Shown here piece after piece: positions 35,372-43,767 of a stretch of 64,000 bases of DNA. The stretch's first letter is position 1, and each line of letters begins with the position of its first letter. This stretch comes from Bacillus pseudomycoides (GTDB lineage Bacteria; Bacillota; Bacilli; Bacillales; Bacillaceae_G): the NCBI RefSeq assembly GCF_022811845.1, contig NZ_CP064266.1:3782001-3846000 (forward strand), read 5' to 3'. Made by a program: the position numbers and the translations under genes. The notes beneath the pieces were generated by a model that did not search any database, had not been told where the DNA came from, and saw only the letters and a list, made by a program, of their open reading frames with translations.

Positions 35372-35956
35372 TTATTTTTTGGTTATCCCTAATATGCCTT
35401 CTAGTTCAGCTAACGTAGATAAAGCCATGACAATATTTTGATCAGCAAGACCTAAAGATTGCGTAGCATTTTCTAAACTATCTTTTAAGGGCTTCTCATT
35501 GTTTAAGCCTTGCGTAACAGATAATGCGGCATTTTCCATACAATTTGAAGCGGCTATAAACGCGGTTTTAAAATGACTTATTTTCTGCTTCAGTGCGGGG
35601 TCTTTCATTTTTTCTTCAGCTTTAAATGTCTCCGTTTTTTTAGAAATCTCGTTGAATTGGTTTGCTATACTATTCATTTTATCTAGTAATCCAGCTGTAT
35701 TTATGTTACCTGGATTTGAATTTAATTCAGTCCATGCCGGTAGCCATTCTTGCTCGACAATATTATCGTATTTTGTAGTGAGTGAATCAATTTGGGATTT
35801 TAATTCTTGTTGATAGATTTTTTTATCGATAGGTTCTTTTGTAGTTTGTATTTTTGTTTCTTTCGTGTAGTTAAAAAAAACAATGATCCCAATGCTAGCG
35901 ATAATCAGTATGCTAAAAAGCCATAACCACCATTTTTTATGAAATGATTTTTTCAT
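35372..35956 (-). CDS. Single-pass membrane protein, unknown function
   Basis: TAGGAGGAAA lies before ATG 35956 (minus), so the start is MKKSFHKKWW and not the earlier in-frame ATG at 35980. The 194-residue product has an N-terminal anchor (WLWLFSILIIASIGIIVFFN) and a helical extracytoplasmic part (SQIDSLTTKYDNIVEQEWLP, LLDKMNSIANQFNEISKK) that resembles coiled-coil bundle proteins. No family is recognised. It stands alone. Confidence 0.7.
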   Translation of the reverse strand: MKKSFHKKWWLWLFSILIIASIGIIVFFNYTKETKIQTTKEPIDKKIYQQELKSQIDSLTTKYDNIVEQEWLPAWTELNSNPGNINTAGLLDKMNSIANQFNEISKKTETFKAEEKMKDPALKQKISHFKTAFIAASNCMENAALSVTQGLNNEKPLKDSLENATQSLGLADQNIVMALSTLAELEGILGITKK

Positions 35957-36150
35957 TTGGTATTTCCTCCTAATATGCAAAACATAAGCTGTATTAATCT
36001 ATAATAGCAAGTTACATAGTTAGAAGTTGTTGTATTTTGTCGAAAAAAGAAAGTGATTTAAGAAATAAATAATAATAGCATTATACAATGAGAGATTGGT
36101 AAAATATTCAATAGTATTACTTTTAAAAACATACAAGGATGAGGTTTTCG

Positions 36151-36459
36151 ATGGAGAAAAAGAGACGGAAAATATACTCTAATATTATTATGATATTCGT
36201 TTTAGGTGGACTATTAGCGCTAATATTCATGACGAAAGAATCAAAGATTAAAGATTTTCCAGTTCCTATGTCAGCTATTCATATTGAAGATGACAATCAA
36301 GCAGATTACCAATATATAAGTTTAATGCCTATTTCAAAAGTAAAGGGATGGGAGAACCTTGGTGAAGATGGGCATACTGTAGTATTTCAAAAAGGAGATA
36401 GGAAGGTGATTGTATTGCATTATCCAGGGGAAAATACCTACTATCTGTTTGGAAAATAG
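36151..36459 (+). CDS. Small single-pass membrane protein
   Basis: GATGAGG (36138-36144) is placed best for ATG 36151 (MEKKRRKIYSN, 102 residues); the in-frame ATG at 36139 overlaps it. A basic start and a membrane segment (NIIMIFVLGGLLALIF) precede an outside domain with DDNQADYQYISLMPISKVKG and a C-terminal KVIVLHYPGENTYYLFGK. No family is recognised. Confidence 0.7.
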   Translation: MEKKRRKIYSNIIMIFVLGGLLALIFMTKESKIKDFPVPMSAIHIEDDNQADYQYISLMPISKVKGWENLGEDGHTVVFQKGDRKVIVLHYPGENTYYLFGK

Positions 36460-36523
36460 ATTCAGGTATCAGTGGAATAGGACATAAACAGGATGATTCC
36501 TTTGTTTGTGTCCTATTTATTAT

Positions 36524-37306
36524 TTAAGATAACAATCCGAGTTCCTTTGCATGTAGTGGGGAAAGACTTAATTTCTGAACGAAAAATGCATGAAGTGAGA
36601 TTTGTTCTTTGATTGCAACCCATTCGTGATAACAGGAAAATAATGCTTGAATATCATTATTAAAATATTGTTCTACTAGTATACGAATTAGTTTCGTACT
36701 TCGCCAATAGTCATAAAAAGCCCCTGCATATGAACCATTATCTCCGGACCTTCCAAATTCATTTAAAGTGTAGTTACTAAATTCAGCTTGATATATGCTA
36801 ATTAATTCATCTTCTACCTGCATAATTGCGTTAAATTGTTCAGGAGACATTATTAGTTTTCTTGGTAAATAAAAGCATACACCTTCCTCAAACCACATCG
36901 ATTCTTTATCAATTTCATCAAAATCACTATGGAATTCTTCAGCGTGATGTACAAATTCATGTGCAGCAATAGTTGCGATGTCGAGTATATTAAGTTGTTT
37001 ATAATATCGCTGAGCTTTTTCAAGTGCTTTTCCTTCTGTTACAGATAAAAAGATATTTTTCCATACATCTACAAGTGGGGTAATATGAATCAAATCACGT
37101 GAAGTATAAGCTGGCATAGGGATATTTGAATAAACTTGTGTTGCAGATTCGAAATCGTGAAATACGATTCCTTTTGGTGGTGAAAGGATTGTAACCTTTT
37201 CTTGCAATAAAGGTATGAAGCTTAGTAATTCGTTTAGCAGTTTCAAACCTTCTGTTTCAATCTCTTGAATATGAGTTGAATCAGTTACTGAGAATGCGAG
37301 TTTCAT
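36524..37306 (-). CDS. HExxH putative zinc metallopeptidase-like protein
   Basis: AGGAGT precedes two in-frame ATGs; the second (37306) has the right distance and gives 260 residues (MKLAFSVTDSTH). A zinc motif HEFVH is at 116-120, followed by EFHSDFDEIDKESMWFEEGVCFYLPRK, where Glu140 or Glu141 could be the third ligand of a gluzincin-like site. There is no signal peptide, so it acts in the cytoplasm. The rest is helical. A role as peptidase is inferred from the motif only. Confidence 0.65.
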   Translation of the reverse strand: MKLAFSVTDSTHIQEIETEGLKLLNELLSFIPLLQEKVTILSPPKGIVFHDFESATQVYSNIPMPAYTSRDLIHITPLVDVWKNIFLSVTEGKALEKAQRYYKQLNILDIATIAAHEFVHHAEEFHSDFDEIDKESMWFEEGVCFYLPRKLIMSPEQFNAIMQVEDELISIYQAEFSNYTLNEFGRSGDNGSYAGAFYDYWRSTKLIRILVEQYFNNDIQALFSCYHEWVAIKEQISLHAFFVQKLSLSPLHAKELGLLS

Positions 37307-37448
37307 TATCAACATACTCCTTTTATTGAATTATTTAGTAAATATATTATAAGCTTACCATGGTAAAGTTTCTTTTTGTTTTTATTCTGAATCTTTTGTT
37401 TTATAATTAATTTGTATATAACACTTTATATAGAAATGAGCTGATTGA

Positions 37449-38276
37449 TTGTCAATTATTAAGAAAATAGGTCGCTTTTGTCCCGTAGACGACAAAGGAT
37501 ACATTATAAATGATTCACATATCAATAATATTCAGCCAGTTTTTCTGGAGGTAATACAAGAAGTAAAGAATACGTGTTTTCAATCGTTACAGGATGATTT
37601 GCATAGCATTTACATTAGAGGATCTGTTCCAAGGGGGATTGGAATAGAGGGGATTGCAGATATAGACACAATTATATTAGTTCGAAAAGATCCGAGGGCA
37701 ATAGACTTGGAATGGAGTGAAAATATAGAGCAACAATTGCTTCGAAAATCTGGTTGTATATCTGGGGTGGAATTAAGTTTTTATGATGTAGAAGAAGTGT
37801 TACATTCCAGTCGTTTTTCGTTTATAAGTTTTATGATTCAAACACATGGAGTATGTATATTCGGTGAAGATATAAGATCACAGCTACCTAAATATAAAGT
37901 AAGTCAAGAATTAGCTCATGAACACCTGAAATATTTACAGACACAAATTGAACAAGCGCGTGAAGAGCTAATTCATAATAAAGGTAGGGAGGATATAATA
38001 GATTGTTGCCGCTGGATTATGAAGATCATAGTTAGAGCAGGATTAGCATTAACAATTGATAAAGAAGGACTTTATTCTAGAGACCTTTATCCAGCGTATG
38101 AGTTGTTTAGTAAGCATTTTCCAGAGCAAGAACAAAATATGAGGAAAGCACTGCAATATGCAGTTGATCCTATAGACGACATAACAGAAATTTTGTCTTT
38201 TTTAGAGCTATTGGGAGATTGGATGATAAAAGAAGCGAATCAGTATTTAAAAAATAACCAATTGAATAGATTGTAA
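37449..38276 (+). CDS. Nucleotidyltransferase-fold protein (aminoglycoside adenylyltransferase-like)
   Basis: The 275-residue protein starts with TTG 37449 and a poor ribosome site. The polymerase-beta nucleotidyltransferase signature is clear: RGSVPRGIGIEGIADIDTII with G58-S59 and Asp71/Asp73. A helical C-terminal part (LKYLQTQIEQAREELIHNKG, RWIMKIIVRAGLAL) follows, as in ANT-type enzymes. It may adenylylate a small molecule or a protein; resistance is not shown. Confidence 0.8.
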   Translation: MSIIKKIGRFCPVDDKGYIINDSHINNIQPVFLEVIQEVKNTCFQSLQDDLHSIYIRGSVPRGIGIEGIADIDTIILVRKDPRAIDLEWSENIEQQLLRKSGCISGVELSFYDVEEVLHSSRFSFISFMIQTHGVCIFGEDIRSQLPKYKVSQELAHEHLKYLQTQIEQAREELIHNKGREDIIDCCRWIMKIIVRAGLALTIDKEGLYSRDLYPAYELFSKHFPEQEQNMRKALQYAVDPIDDITEILSFLELLGDWMIKEANQYLKNNQLNRL

Positions 38277-38377
38277 TTTTATTATGTAAACAAAAGTGTT
38301 TGGTTTTTTAAATAGTAGGTGAAGAAATAGCAATCATTGCAAAAGGAATACGGAATGTATAATAAAGGGGGATCTAT

Positions 38378-38998
38378 ATGTTATTAAAAACGATATTTTG
38401 TCAGGTAGAAAAAGAGAAAAAGGGTTTGTTTTCAGAGGCGCAAGAGAAATGGAGAGGATTACAAAATCTAGAGGGATTTCATGGACAATTTGGAGGCTGG
38501 GATGAAGATGAAGCTTGTGTATTTTCTGTTTGGGAAAGTATGAGTACGTATCAAGCATTCATGAATGGAGTACACGATACAATTTTTTTCAATAGTAATC
38601 AAGAGGATACATATGTTTCATGTGAAATAGAGAAATTTCAAACGTTATATGACATAACAAGTATTCCTTTTATGGATGCAATTGCTAAAGGTTCATTTGT
38701 AAGAATCGCAATTTGTGATGTGAAAAGTGGAAATGAGCAACATTTTTTACATGTACAAGAAACGATTTGGAATAAAGGGATGGAACATGTAGAAGGAATG
38801 TTAGGTGGCGTTGTAGGAAGATCGATTACAAACTCAAATCGTTATGTAGTTCTATCTTATTGGCAAGATGAAATGGCACATCAACGTTATGTGAAAGAAA
38901 TTTTCCCGGAGCTATATAAGTTAGCTAATGTAAAAGAGTATGTTGAAAATATAAATGGAAAGCAAGTTGCGTGTATAAAAGAATGGTCTGTATATTAA
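38378..38998 (+). CDS. YdbC-like DUF4937 protein, duplicated ABM-type domain
   Basis: The 206-residue protein (ATG 38378, AAAGGGGGATC upstream) has two similar halves with ferredoxin-like antibiotic-monooxygenase layout: LEGFHGQFGGWDEDEACVFS with VWESMSTYQAFM in the first, and VEGMLGGVVGRSITNSNRYV with LSYWQDEMAHQRYV in the second. It matches the YdbC-like DUF4937 group I know from Bacillus. The function is unknown; ABM domains often bind heme or small aromatics. Confidence 0.8.
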   Translation: MLLKTIFCQVEKEKKGLFSEAQEKWRGLQNLEGFHGQFGGWDEDEACVFSVWESMSTYQAFMNGVHDTIFFNSNQEDTYVSCEIEKFQTLYDITSIPFMDAIAKGSFVRIAICDVKSGNEQHFLHVQETIWNKGMEHVEGMLGGVVGRSITNSNRYVVLSYWQDEMAHQRYVKEIFPELYKLANVKEYVENINGKQVACIKEWSVY

Positions 38999-39276
38999 TT
39001 ATAAAAAAAGTGAATAAAGGATGTATATCTAGAAATGATTTTAGTAGTTATGGTTGTATGAATTATTAGTTTAAAAGTAGAAGGCGTGCAGTGAATGTAT
39101 TATTGGTATGTAGTTCAATAAGACGAATTCTTTTCTTTTAAACATGAAAATTATAGAAGACGTCAGATACCCTTTCATGTTAATATATTTAAGTTATAAT
39201 AGGAGGCTTACCCTTTTGTATTGTACGGTAGAAGCAGTGTGAGCTTGAAATTTTTAAAGAAAAGGATGTGCCTAAC

Positions 39277-39984
39277 TTGCGTATAAATAAATTTATTAGT
39301 GAATCTGGAAAAGCATCGAGACGCGGAGCAGATAAGTTAATTAATGAAAGAAGAGTAATTATTAACGGAAAGGTTGCAAAAATAGGTGACCAAGTACAAC
39401 CAGGTGATGACGTGCGAGTAAATGGAGAGCAGCTTCGAATTGCTCGAGACCATGTGTATATCGCTTTAAATAAACCAGTAGGTATTACATGTACAAGTGA
39501 AAAGGCAGTTAAAGGTAACATTATCGATTTAGTGAATCATCCTTTACGAATTAATCACGTTGGACGTCTTGATAAAGATTCAGACGGTTTAATTTTGTTA
39601 ACGAATGATGGCGATATTGTTAATGAAATTTTACGTGCTGAAAATAAACATGAAAAAGAATATATTGTTTCAGTAGATAAACCGATTACGCCTGAATTTT
39701 TAAAACAAATGGCAGCGGGTGTTAAAATTTTAGGAACAAAAACACTTCCTTGTGAAATAACACAGTTATCAAAATATGAATTCCAAATTATTTTAATGCA
39801 AGGATTGAATCGCCAAATTCGTCGTATGTGTGAAGCTTTAGGTTATCAAGTATACACATTAAAACGTACGCGAATTATGAATATCCAGTTGAATAATTTA
39901 CCAGTTGGACAGTGGAGAGATTTAACGAAGAAAGAGAAAAAAAGATTATTTGCAGACTTAAACTATGAACCACAAGATTGGTAA
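39277..39984 (+). CDS. rluF: 23S rRNA pseudouridine synthase RluF
   Basis: A GTG at 39268 overlaps AAGGA, so TTG 39277 (MRINKFISESGKASRR, 235 residues) is the likely start. An S4 RNA-binding domain spans residues 1-50 (RRGADKLINERRVIINGK). The RluB/E/F catalytic motif HVGRLDKDSDGLILLTNDG has Asp99 as nucleophile, and GLNRQIRRMCEALGYQVYTL is near 180. It modifies 23S rRNA; the RluF label rests on the N-terminal S4 and the R-R-M-C-E-A-L block. A terminator follows. Confidence 0.9.
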   Translation: MRINKFISESGKASRRGADKLINERRVIINGKVAKIGDQVQPGDDVRVNGEQLRIARDHVYIALNKPVGITCTSEKAVKGNIIDLVNHPLRINHVGRLDKDSDGLILLTNDGDIVNEILRAENKHEKEYIVSVDKPITPEFLKQMAAGVKILGTKTLPCEITQLSKYEFQIILMQGLNRQIRRMCEALGYQVYTLKRTRIMNIQLNNLPVGQWRDLTKKEKKRLFADLNYEPQDW

Positions 39985-39991
39985 AAAAGAT

Positions 39992-40040
39992 AGGGGAAAT
40001 CAAAAAACATGAAAAGTGTTTTTGGTTTCCCTTTTTTTAT
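39992..40040 (+). terminator. Terminator after rluF
   Basis: AGGGGAAATCAAAAAACAT pairs with GTGTTTTTGGTTTCCCT (39992-40031) and is followed by TTTTTT. Confidence 0.85.
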
Positions 40041-40064
40041 TGAACAAAAAATATTTTTTGACAC

Positions 40065-40093
40065 TTGCAAAAATAAAATGAATAGGATATAGT
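40065..40093 (+). promoter_or_regulatory. Likely sigma-A promoter for the T-box/thrS unit
   Basis: TTGCAA (40065-40070), 17-base spacer, TATAGT (40088-40093); about 35 bases before the first T-box. A TTGACA at 40058 has poor spacing. Confidence 0.6.
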
Positions 40094-40124
40094 AAATAAC
40101 AATAAATGGATGTTTTATTAAAAG

Positions 40125-40372
40125 CAAAGAAAAGGACACGAGTTATTTTTAACGGTTGTACAGAGAGGGAAGGAATGCTGAGAACTTCCTAACGCAGTGA
40201 AATAGCTTACCACCTTTGAGCTGCACTGGGGAAAATGAAAGTATCTAGTGCCGTGTAAGCGACGTTACCCGCAAAAGAAGCCATTGTATTTTTTATACGA
40301 TGGGAATCTGGGTGGAACCACGAATATAAGCATATTCGTCCCTATTATTAGGGATGAGTATGCTTTTTTATT
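40125..40372 (+). promoter_or_regulatory. Thr T-box leader 1
   Basis: All T-box landmarks are present: a stem I with GAACTTCCTAACGCAGTGAAA and the likely specifier ACC (Thr) in TTACCACC (40208-40215), the T-box core GGGTGGAACCACG (40310-40322) and a terminator with TCCCTATTATTAGGGA and T run (40328-40372). Uncharged tRNA-Thr would stabilise the antiterminator. Confidence 0.95.
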
Positions 40373-40390
40373 TTTAATTTCATAATAAGC

Positions 40391-40634
40391 GAAGAAAAGG
40401 ACACGAGTTATTTTTAACGGTTATACAGAGAGGGAAGGAGTGCTGAGAACTTCCTAACGCAGTGAAATAACTTACCACCTTTGAGCTGTACTGGGGAAAA
40501 TAAAAGTATCCAGTGCCGTGTAAGCGACGTTATCGCAAAAGAAGCCATTGTATGTTTAGTATGATGGGAATCTGGGTGGAACCACGGGTAAAAGCACGCT
40601 CGTCCCTATTATTAGGGATGAGTGTGCTTTTTTA
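40391..40634 (+). promoter_or_regulatory. Thr T-box leader 2
   Basis: Nearly identical copy of leader 1 (only scattered substitutions by eye), with the same specifier region TTACCACC and GGGTGGAACCACG (40573-40585) and terminator (40592-40634). Two in a row need two antitermination events, as known for thrZ-type genes. Confidence 0.95.
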
Positions 40635-40656
40635 TTTATGAAATGGAGCGATTAAA

Positions 40657-42582
40657 ATGAGAGAACAGATGATTAAGATTATTTTTCCAGATGGTAGTTC
40701 GAAAGAATATAGAAAAGGAATTACTCTAGAAGAGATTGCAGCATCAATTAGTCCGAGTTTAAAAAAGAAAGCAGTCGCAGGAAAGGTGAATGACCGATTA
40801 TTTGATTTACATCGAAATATCGAACAAGATGCCAAAATTCAAATTATAACTATGGATTCAGATGAAGGAGTAGAAGTTGCGAGACATACAGCTGCACATA
40901 TATTAGCGCAGGCTGTCAAAAGAATATATGGCGATGTAAAACTGGGTGTAGGACCTGTTATTGAAAATGGATTTTATTACGATATGGATCTTGCTAATAG
41001 TATAGCTGTAGAAGACTTACCTAAAATTGAAAATGAAATGCAAAATATTATAAATGAAAACTTGAAGATGGAACGAGTTGAAATTACTAGGGAGGAAGCG
41101 AAAAAACTTTTTCAAGATATAAATGATCACTTAAAGTTAGAGCTTTTAGAAGCAATCCCTGAAAATGAACTTGTAACAATTTATAAACAAGGAGAATTTG
41201 TTGATTTATGCCGTGGTCCGCATTTACCGTCAACTGGTTACTTGAAAGCATTTCAATTAACTCATGTTTCCGGTGCATATTGGCGAGGAGATAGTAATAA
41301 TCAAGTACTTCAGCGTATATATGGCGTTGCATTTTCTTCTCAAAAAGAATTAGAAAATTATTTGCAGTTTTTAGAAGAAGCAGCAAAGAGAAATCATCGC
41401 AAGCTAGGAAATGAACTTGAGTTATTTATGTTCTCCGAAGAAGCACCAGGAATGCCCTTTTATTTACCGAAAGGACAAATTATTCGAAATGAATTAGAGT
41501 CTTTTTTAAGAGAAATACAACAAAAATACGATTATCAAGAAGTACGCACTCCTATTATGATGAATCAAGGGTTATGGGAAGAATCAGGGCACTGGAATCA
41601 TTATAAAGATAATATGTATTTTTCAGAGGTAGATAATAAAAGCTTTGCATTAAAACCGATGAATTGCCCTGGACACATGCTTATCTTTAAAAATAAATTA
41701 CATTCATATCGTGATTTGCCAATTCGAATGTGTGAATTTGGTCAAGTACATCGCCACGAATTTAGCGGCGCATTGAACGGACTATTAAGAGTTCGTACAT
41801 TCTGTCAGGATGATGCACATTTATTTGTGACACCTGAACAAATAGAAAGTGAAATAAAGTCAGTGTTAAAACAAATTGACTATGTCTATAGAACATTTGG
41901 TTTTGAATATGAAGTTGAGCTTTCAACAAGACCTGAAGATTCAATGGGTGATGATGAGCTATGGGACCAAGCTGAATCGTCTCTCGAGAATGTGCTGAAA
42001 TCATTGAATTATAATTATAGAGTAAATGAGGGAGATGGAGCATTTTACGGACCTAAAATTGATTTTCATATTAAAGATGCTTTACAAAGAAGCCATCAAT
42101 GCGGAACAGTTCAACTTGATTTTCAAATGCCAGAGAAATTTGACTTGAATTATATTGATGAGAGAAATGAGAAAAGAAGACCGGTTGTGATTCACCGCGC
42201 CGTATTAGGTTCTTTTGATCGCTTTTTAGGAATATTAATTGAACATTTTGGGGGAGCATTCCCAACGTGGTTAGCTCCAGTTCAAGTAAAAGTAATTCCT
42301 GTTTCTACTCTAGTACATGAACAATATACAAAAGAAATTGAAGAAAAGTTAAAGAGCGTTGGCCTTCGCGCCGAACGAGATGCTCGTAGTGAAAAACTAG
42401 GGTATAAAATACGAGAGGCACAGCTCCAAAAGATACCATACATTCTTGTTATTGGGGATAAAGAAATGGAGAATGGATCGGTAAATTTACGCAAGTATGG
42501 TGAAGAAAGATCTGAAGTGGTTTCGCTATCTGTATTTATGAAAAGTGTACAGGATGAAATTTATAATAAATGCTCTAAATAA
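40657..42582 (+). CDS. thrS: Threonyl-tRNA synthetase
   Basis: The 641-residue class II synthetase (ATG 40657, TGGAGCG upstream) has the full domain set: TGS (residues 1-65), editing/SAD domain with HTAAHILAQAVKRIYG near 75 and CRGPHLPSTGYLKAF near 182, the catalytic core with FALKPMNCPGHMLIF near 330 and RMCEFGQVHRHEFSGAL near 360, and the anticodon-binding domain from ~540. Zinc ligands Cys and two His are kept. Double T-box control fits the stress-responsive second synthetase (thrZ type) of Bacillus, so thrZ is an alternative name. Confidence 0.96.
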   Translation: MREQMIKIIFPDGSSKEYRKGITLEEIAASISPSLKKKAVAGKVNDRLFDLHRNIEQDAKIQIITMDSDEGVEVARHTAAHILAQAVKRIYGDVKLGVGPVIENGFYYDMDLANSIAVEDLPKIENEMQNIINENLKMERVEITREEAKKLFQDINDHLKLELLEAIPENELVTIYKQGEFVDLCRGPHLPSTGYLKAFQLTHVSGAYWRGDSNNQVLQRIYGVAFSSQKELENYLQFLEEAAKRNHRKLGNELELFMFSEEAPGMPFYLPKGQIIRNELESFLREIQQKYDYQEVRTPIMMNQGLWEESGHWNHYKDNMYFSEVDNKSFALKPMNCPGHMLIFKNKLHSYRDLPIRMCEFGQVHRHEFSGALNGLLRVRTFCQDDAHLFVTPEQIESEIKSVLKQIDYVYRTFGFEYEVELSTRPEDSMGDDELWDQAESSLENVLKSLNYNYRVNEGDGAFYGPKIDFHIKDALQRSHQCGTVQLDFQMPEKFDLNYIDERNEKRRPVVIHRAVLGSFDRFLGILIEHFGGAFPTWLAPVQVKVIPVSTLVHEQYTKEIEEKLKSVGLRAERDARSEKLGYKIREAQLQKIPYILVIGDKEMENGSVNLRKYGEERSEVVSLSVFMKSVQDEIYNKCSK

Positions 42583-42593
42583 AAAATGTTGCT

Positions 42594-42628
42594 ACACACC
42601 ACTTTTAATAAGTGGTGTGTTTTTTGTT
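42594..42628 (+). terminator. Terminator after thrS
   Basis: ACACACCACTT (42594-42604) pairs perfectly with AAGTGGTGTGT (42610-42620) and is followed by TTTTTG. Confidence 0.9.
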
Positions 42629-42774
42629 ACCGTAAAAAGTTATTTACGATTGTTTTCTTTTGCTTGGTTAAAGGAATGATTCGGTTTTAATAGATTATGC
42701 TTGTCTTAACATACTTAGAAGCACCCGCCTCTAAGCAAAGTGTAGGTGGGGGATTTTAAGTTGTTATTTTTGTA

Positions 42775-42792
42775 CCTTACAAAAATGTAAGG
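42775..42792 (+). promoter_or_regulatory. BceR-like operator palindrome
   Basis: CCTTACA-AAAA-TGTAAGG is a perfect 7-4-7 palindrome. It contains TNACA-N4-TGTAA, the motif reported for BceR-type regulators of antimicrobial-peptide ABC transporters. A further half-site TGTAAG lies at 42797. A hairpin-like CCCGCCT/AGGTGGG lies upstream (42724-42750). The transporter starts 200 bases downstream. Confidence 0.75.
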
Positions 42793-42988
42793 TGAATGTA
42801 AGATAAATCGCAGGAAGATCGTTAGTAAAAGTGAGAATATTAGGAAAGAAAGTTAGGGATATAAGATTTTTCTTATCAATTTCGTTATAAAAGATGGAAA
42901 ATTAAAAAAATCTTAAGGATTTGTGTAGGGAAAATCTAAGAAATATATGGCAAAGTAATAATATATAAAATGGGATGGAGTGATAGGA

Positions 42989-43756
42989 ATGGCAACAAAT
43001 GTAGTGACAGTAGAAAGTGTGGAGAAAACATATGGTAAAAGAAATGAAAGCCAGTCAAAAGCATTGAGGGGGGTATCACTTGCGATACAAGAAGGGGAGT
43101 TCGTTGGGATTATGGGTCCTTCTGGATCTGGGAAAACGACACTACTTAATGTCATTAGTACACTTGATCATGCAACAGGAGGAAGTGTGACAATAGCAGG
43201 TACAGATATCACTTCCATGAAGGGCAATGCTTTATCAGATTTTCGTTCTCAAAAACTAGGATTTATTTTCCAAGACTTTAATTTACTTGAAAACCTCTCG
43301 ATTTATGAAAATATTGCATTGCCACTTTCATTACAAGGAGTACCTTCAAGTGAGATAAGTGGGAAAGTAAATGAAGTTGCAAAGAAACTGGATATTGTGG
43401 AGATTTTAACGAAGTATCCATCAGCTGTTTCTGGTGGACAAAAACAGAGAACAGCTGCGGCGCGGGCTTTAGTACATAATCCTGCTATTGTATTAGCGGA
43501 TGAACCAACAGGTGCACTTGATAGCAAAAATGCGAAGAGTTTATTAGAGGCGATGCAAGACTTACATGAAAATCATGGAGTAAGTATATTAATGGTAACG
43601 CATGATGCATTTAGTGCGAGTTATTGTCAGCGGATTCTATTTATTCAAGATGGGCTACTTTATAAAGAATTGAAACGCCAAGGAACACGGGAGGATTTCT
43701 ATCAAGATATTTTAGGTGTGCTTGCTCAGATGGGCTCAGCGACTGAATCCAAGTAG
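42989..43756 (+). CDS. BceA-type ABC transporter ATP-binding protein
   Basis: TGGAG (42976-42980) sets ATG 42989 (255 residues) as start; the GTG at 42980 overlaps it. Walker A GPSGSGKT is at 43-50, the signature VSGGQKQRTAAARALV near 145 and Walker B IVLADEPTGALDS near 166. It belongs to the MacB/LolD-like branch that works with FtsX-type permeases. With the next gene it forms a Bce-type resistance or sensing transporter for cell-wall-active peptides such as bacitracin, at the membrane. No histidine kinase or response regulator is adjacent here. Confidence 0.92.
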   Translation: MATNVVTVESVEKTYGKRNESQSKALRGVSLAIQEGEFVGIMGPSGSGKTTLLNVISTLDHATGGSVTIAGTDITSMKGNALSDFRSQKLGFIFQDFNLLENLSIYENIALPLSLQGVPSSEISGKVNEVAKKLDIVEILTKYPSAVSGGQKQRTAAARALVHNPAIVLADEPTGALDSKNAKSLLEAMQDLHENHGVSILMVTHDAFSASYCQRILFIQDGLLYKELKRQGTREDFYQDILGVLAQMGSATESK

Positions 43757-43767
43757 GGGGCGAGATC

